Assembly (NCBI GenBank): GCA_015490875.1 | Contig: WFWZ01000427.1 | Location: forward strand, 1-33,364 | Reading direction: 5' to 3' | Length of the DNA stretch: 33,364 bases | DNA from: Planctomycetaceae bacterium | GTDB lineage: Bacteria > Planctomycetota > Planctomycetia > Pirellulales > Pirellulaceae | Part shown: piece by piece, positions 32,413-33,364 of the stretch | Layout of the letters: each line of letters opens with the position of its first letter | Position numbering within the stretch: the stretch's first letter is position 1 | Program-made: the position numbers and the translations under genes | The notes under the pieces: generated by a model | The model's input: the letters and a program-made list of their open reading frames with translations, nothing else | Told to the model about the DNA's origin: nothing | Databases searched by the model: none

Positions 32413-33364
32413 CTATCGCAGCAGCGCCAGGACGTTTTGCGGCTGCTGGTTGGCGATCGCCAACACCGAGGTGGTCGATTGCACGAGAATCTGGTTACGT
32501 GTCAGCTGGGCGGTTTCAGCAGCAAAGTCGGCGTCCCGGATCTGGCTAAGCGATTCAGTGAGGTTCGCCGAGACCGCCTTGAGCGACGCGATGTTCGTGT
32601 CGATGGCGGTCCGCTGCAACGCTCCCAAACGTCCCCGCAACTTGGTCACCTTGTTGAGCGCCTCTTTCACGATCTTCGCCGCAGCGGCCGCATCGTTCCT
32701 GAGCGACTTGGCTTGTCCCGATGCCAGTTCATAGAGCCGTCCACTGGCACCACCGAGCCGAGCCGTATTGACGCTGCTGATGCCGACACGCGCCTGCTGC
32801 GTGCTGACAACGTCCGGACCGAGTTGGAACAGCGCGCCGCCGCCGGTGATCTCGAAATTGAAGTTCGTCGAGCTGCCGGCGTCGATGGAAAGGCTGAGCG
32901 ACAACGCGGACGTGCTGATCGAAAGAGAGTTGCCGTCGGCTGTCGCTTTCGTACCGTTGATCGTGGCTTGCACGTCCGTCCCAAAGCTCTTGGTCGCGCT
33001 CAACTTCGCTTTGAACTGTCCGGCTGGCCCCTCGCTGATCACACGAGCACCGACAAATGCCTTGGATCCATAGTCGATTGACCGCAAGGTCAGGGTCGTG
33101 CTTGAGAACGAGGCGGATACGCCGGTCGCATCGGATACGAGGTTGATGGCGTCGGTGACTTGGTTGATCGAAGCGCCTTTTTCGAAGTTGAAGACTTCGA
33201 CACCGGCTAGGCCACTCAACTCGAGCACCAAATCGTCCAAGAGCGTGCCACCGCCGGTCGTGTCGGTGTTGGCGATCGCCTTGGCATCGGCACTGGTGCC
33301 GAGCAGGTTGCCGTCCCCGTTAGCATTGGCCGTGGCCGTGAACTGAGCCAGGTTGTTGATGGCC
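32413..33364 (-). CDS. Flagellin, C-terminal part (5' end outside the window)
   Basis: The frame is open to the window edge and ends at TAG 32415-32413, giving at least 316 residues. The C-terminal domain is the classic flagellin D0/D1 helix (SLSQIRDADFAAETAQLTRN, then ILVQSTTSVLAIANQQPQNV and a final LALLR). It polymerises into the filament core. The upstream part (rich in Ser, Thr, Ala, Gly) belongs to the variable surface domains, and the N-terminal D0/D1 helix is missing only because of the window boundary. Secretion is by the flagellar type III apparatus. It implies a motile stage, as in budding planctomycetes with swarmer cells. Confidence 0.93.
   Translation of the reverse strand, partial: AINNLAQFTATANANGDGNLLGTSADAKAIANTDTTGGGTLLDDLVLELSGLAGVEVFNFEKGASINQVTDAINLVSDATGVSASFSSTTLTLRSIDYGSKAFVGARVISEGPAGQFKAKLSATKSFGTDVQATINGTKATADGNSLSISTSALSLSLSIDAGSSTNFNFEITGGGALFQLGPDVVSTQQARVGISSVNTARLGGASGRLYELASGQAKSLRNDAAAAAKIVKEALNKVTKLRGRLGALQRTAIDTNIASLKAVSANLTESLSQIRDADFAAETAQLTRNQILVQSTTSVLAIANQQPQNVLALLR

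Noticed and set aside
1-33364. CRISPR array, tRNA or rRNA genes
   Set aside because: No regularly spaced short repeats, cloverleaf ending with a T-arm, or rRNA-like conserved stretch was seen on either strand.

Overview
The window is GC-rich bacterial chromosome (about 60% G+C by eye). Its gene content points to a planctomycete, probably Pirellulales-like. The signs are a secreted PQQ-type beta-propeller protein next to a type I sulfatase, a secreted ThuA-like protein, a bacterial deoxyhypusine synthase homologue, two ECF sigma factor modules with membrane anti-sigma proteins, and a GAF/SpoIIE-type protein. The phylum call is inference from content; no rRNA or other marker lies here.

Layout. 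1-524: tail of an IS66-type transposase and a block of dispersed intergenic repeats. 525-9004: envelope and secreted proteins, namely a thioredoxin/trypsin-like protease fusion (-), a giant beta-propeller protein with a buried methyltransferase-like domain (+), a sulfatase (+), a PHB-depolymerase-type esterase (-) and a His-rich secreted protein (+). 9030-11837 (-): ThuA-like protein, deoxyhypusine synthase-like protein and CinA C-terminal amidase, closely spaced. 12104-13153 (-): hemerythrin-like protein and single-domain response regulator. 13471-15929 (-): family 2 glycosyltransferase overlapping a polysaccharide flippase. 15930-16652: a 723-bp gene-free stretch with divergent candidate promoters, several strong hairpins and an intrinsic terminator directly before folK. 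16653-19606 (+): folK, panC and an lgt carrying a PDZ-like insertion.

19647-24285: two ECF sigma modules pointing at each other. The + module (sigma, zinc-less anti-sigma) has an RpoE-like promoter directly upstream. The - module is sigma, overlapping membrane protein, then a Pro/Gly-rich coiled-coil secreted protein. A bidirectional terminator separates them. 24575-26119 (+): a GAF/SpoIIE-like protein whose expected metal-binding aspartates are replaced. 26258-28637 (+): purH and trpC. 28752-29594 (+): a membrane-anchored coiled-coil protein. 29611-31629 (-): a SulP transporter with a large soluble insertion. 31836-32219 (-): a small putative membrane protein behind a promoter whose -10 lies in a 17-bp palindrome. 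32413-33364 (-): C-terminal part of flagellin, running off the window.

No single coherent novel defence or biosynthetic system is evident. The most unusual content is (i) the structured leader or ncRNA before folK, (ii) domain fusions and insertions (thioredoxin-protease, PDZ in Lgt, soluble domain in SulP, methyltransferase-like domain in a propeller protein), (iii) the degenerate SpoIIE-like domain, and (iv) clear candidate regulatory sites for the ECF module and the small membrane protein. The palindrome CTCGAG is also about four times more frequent than base composition predicts.
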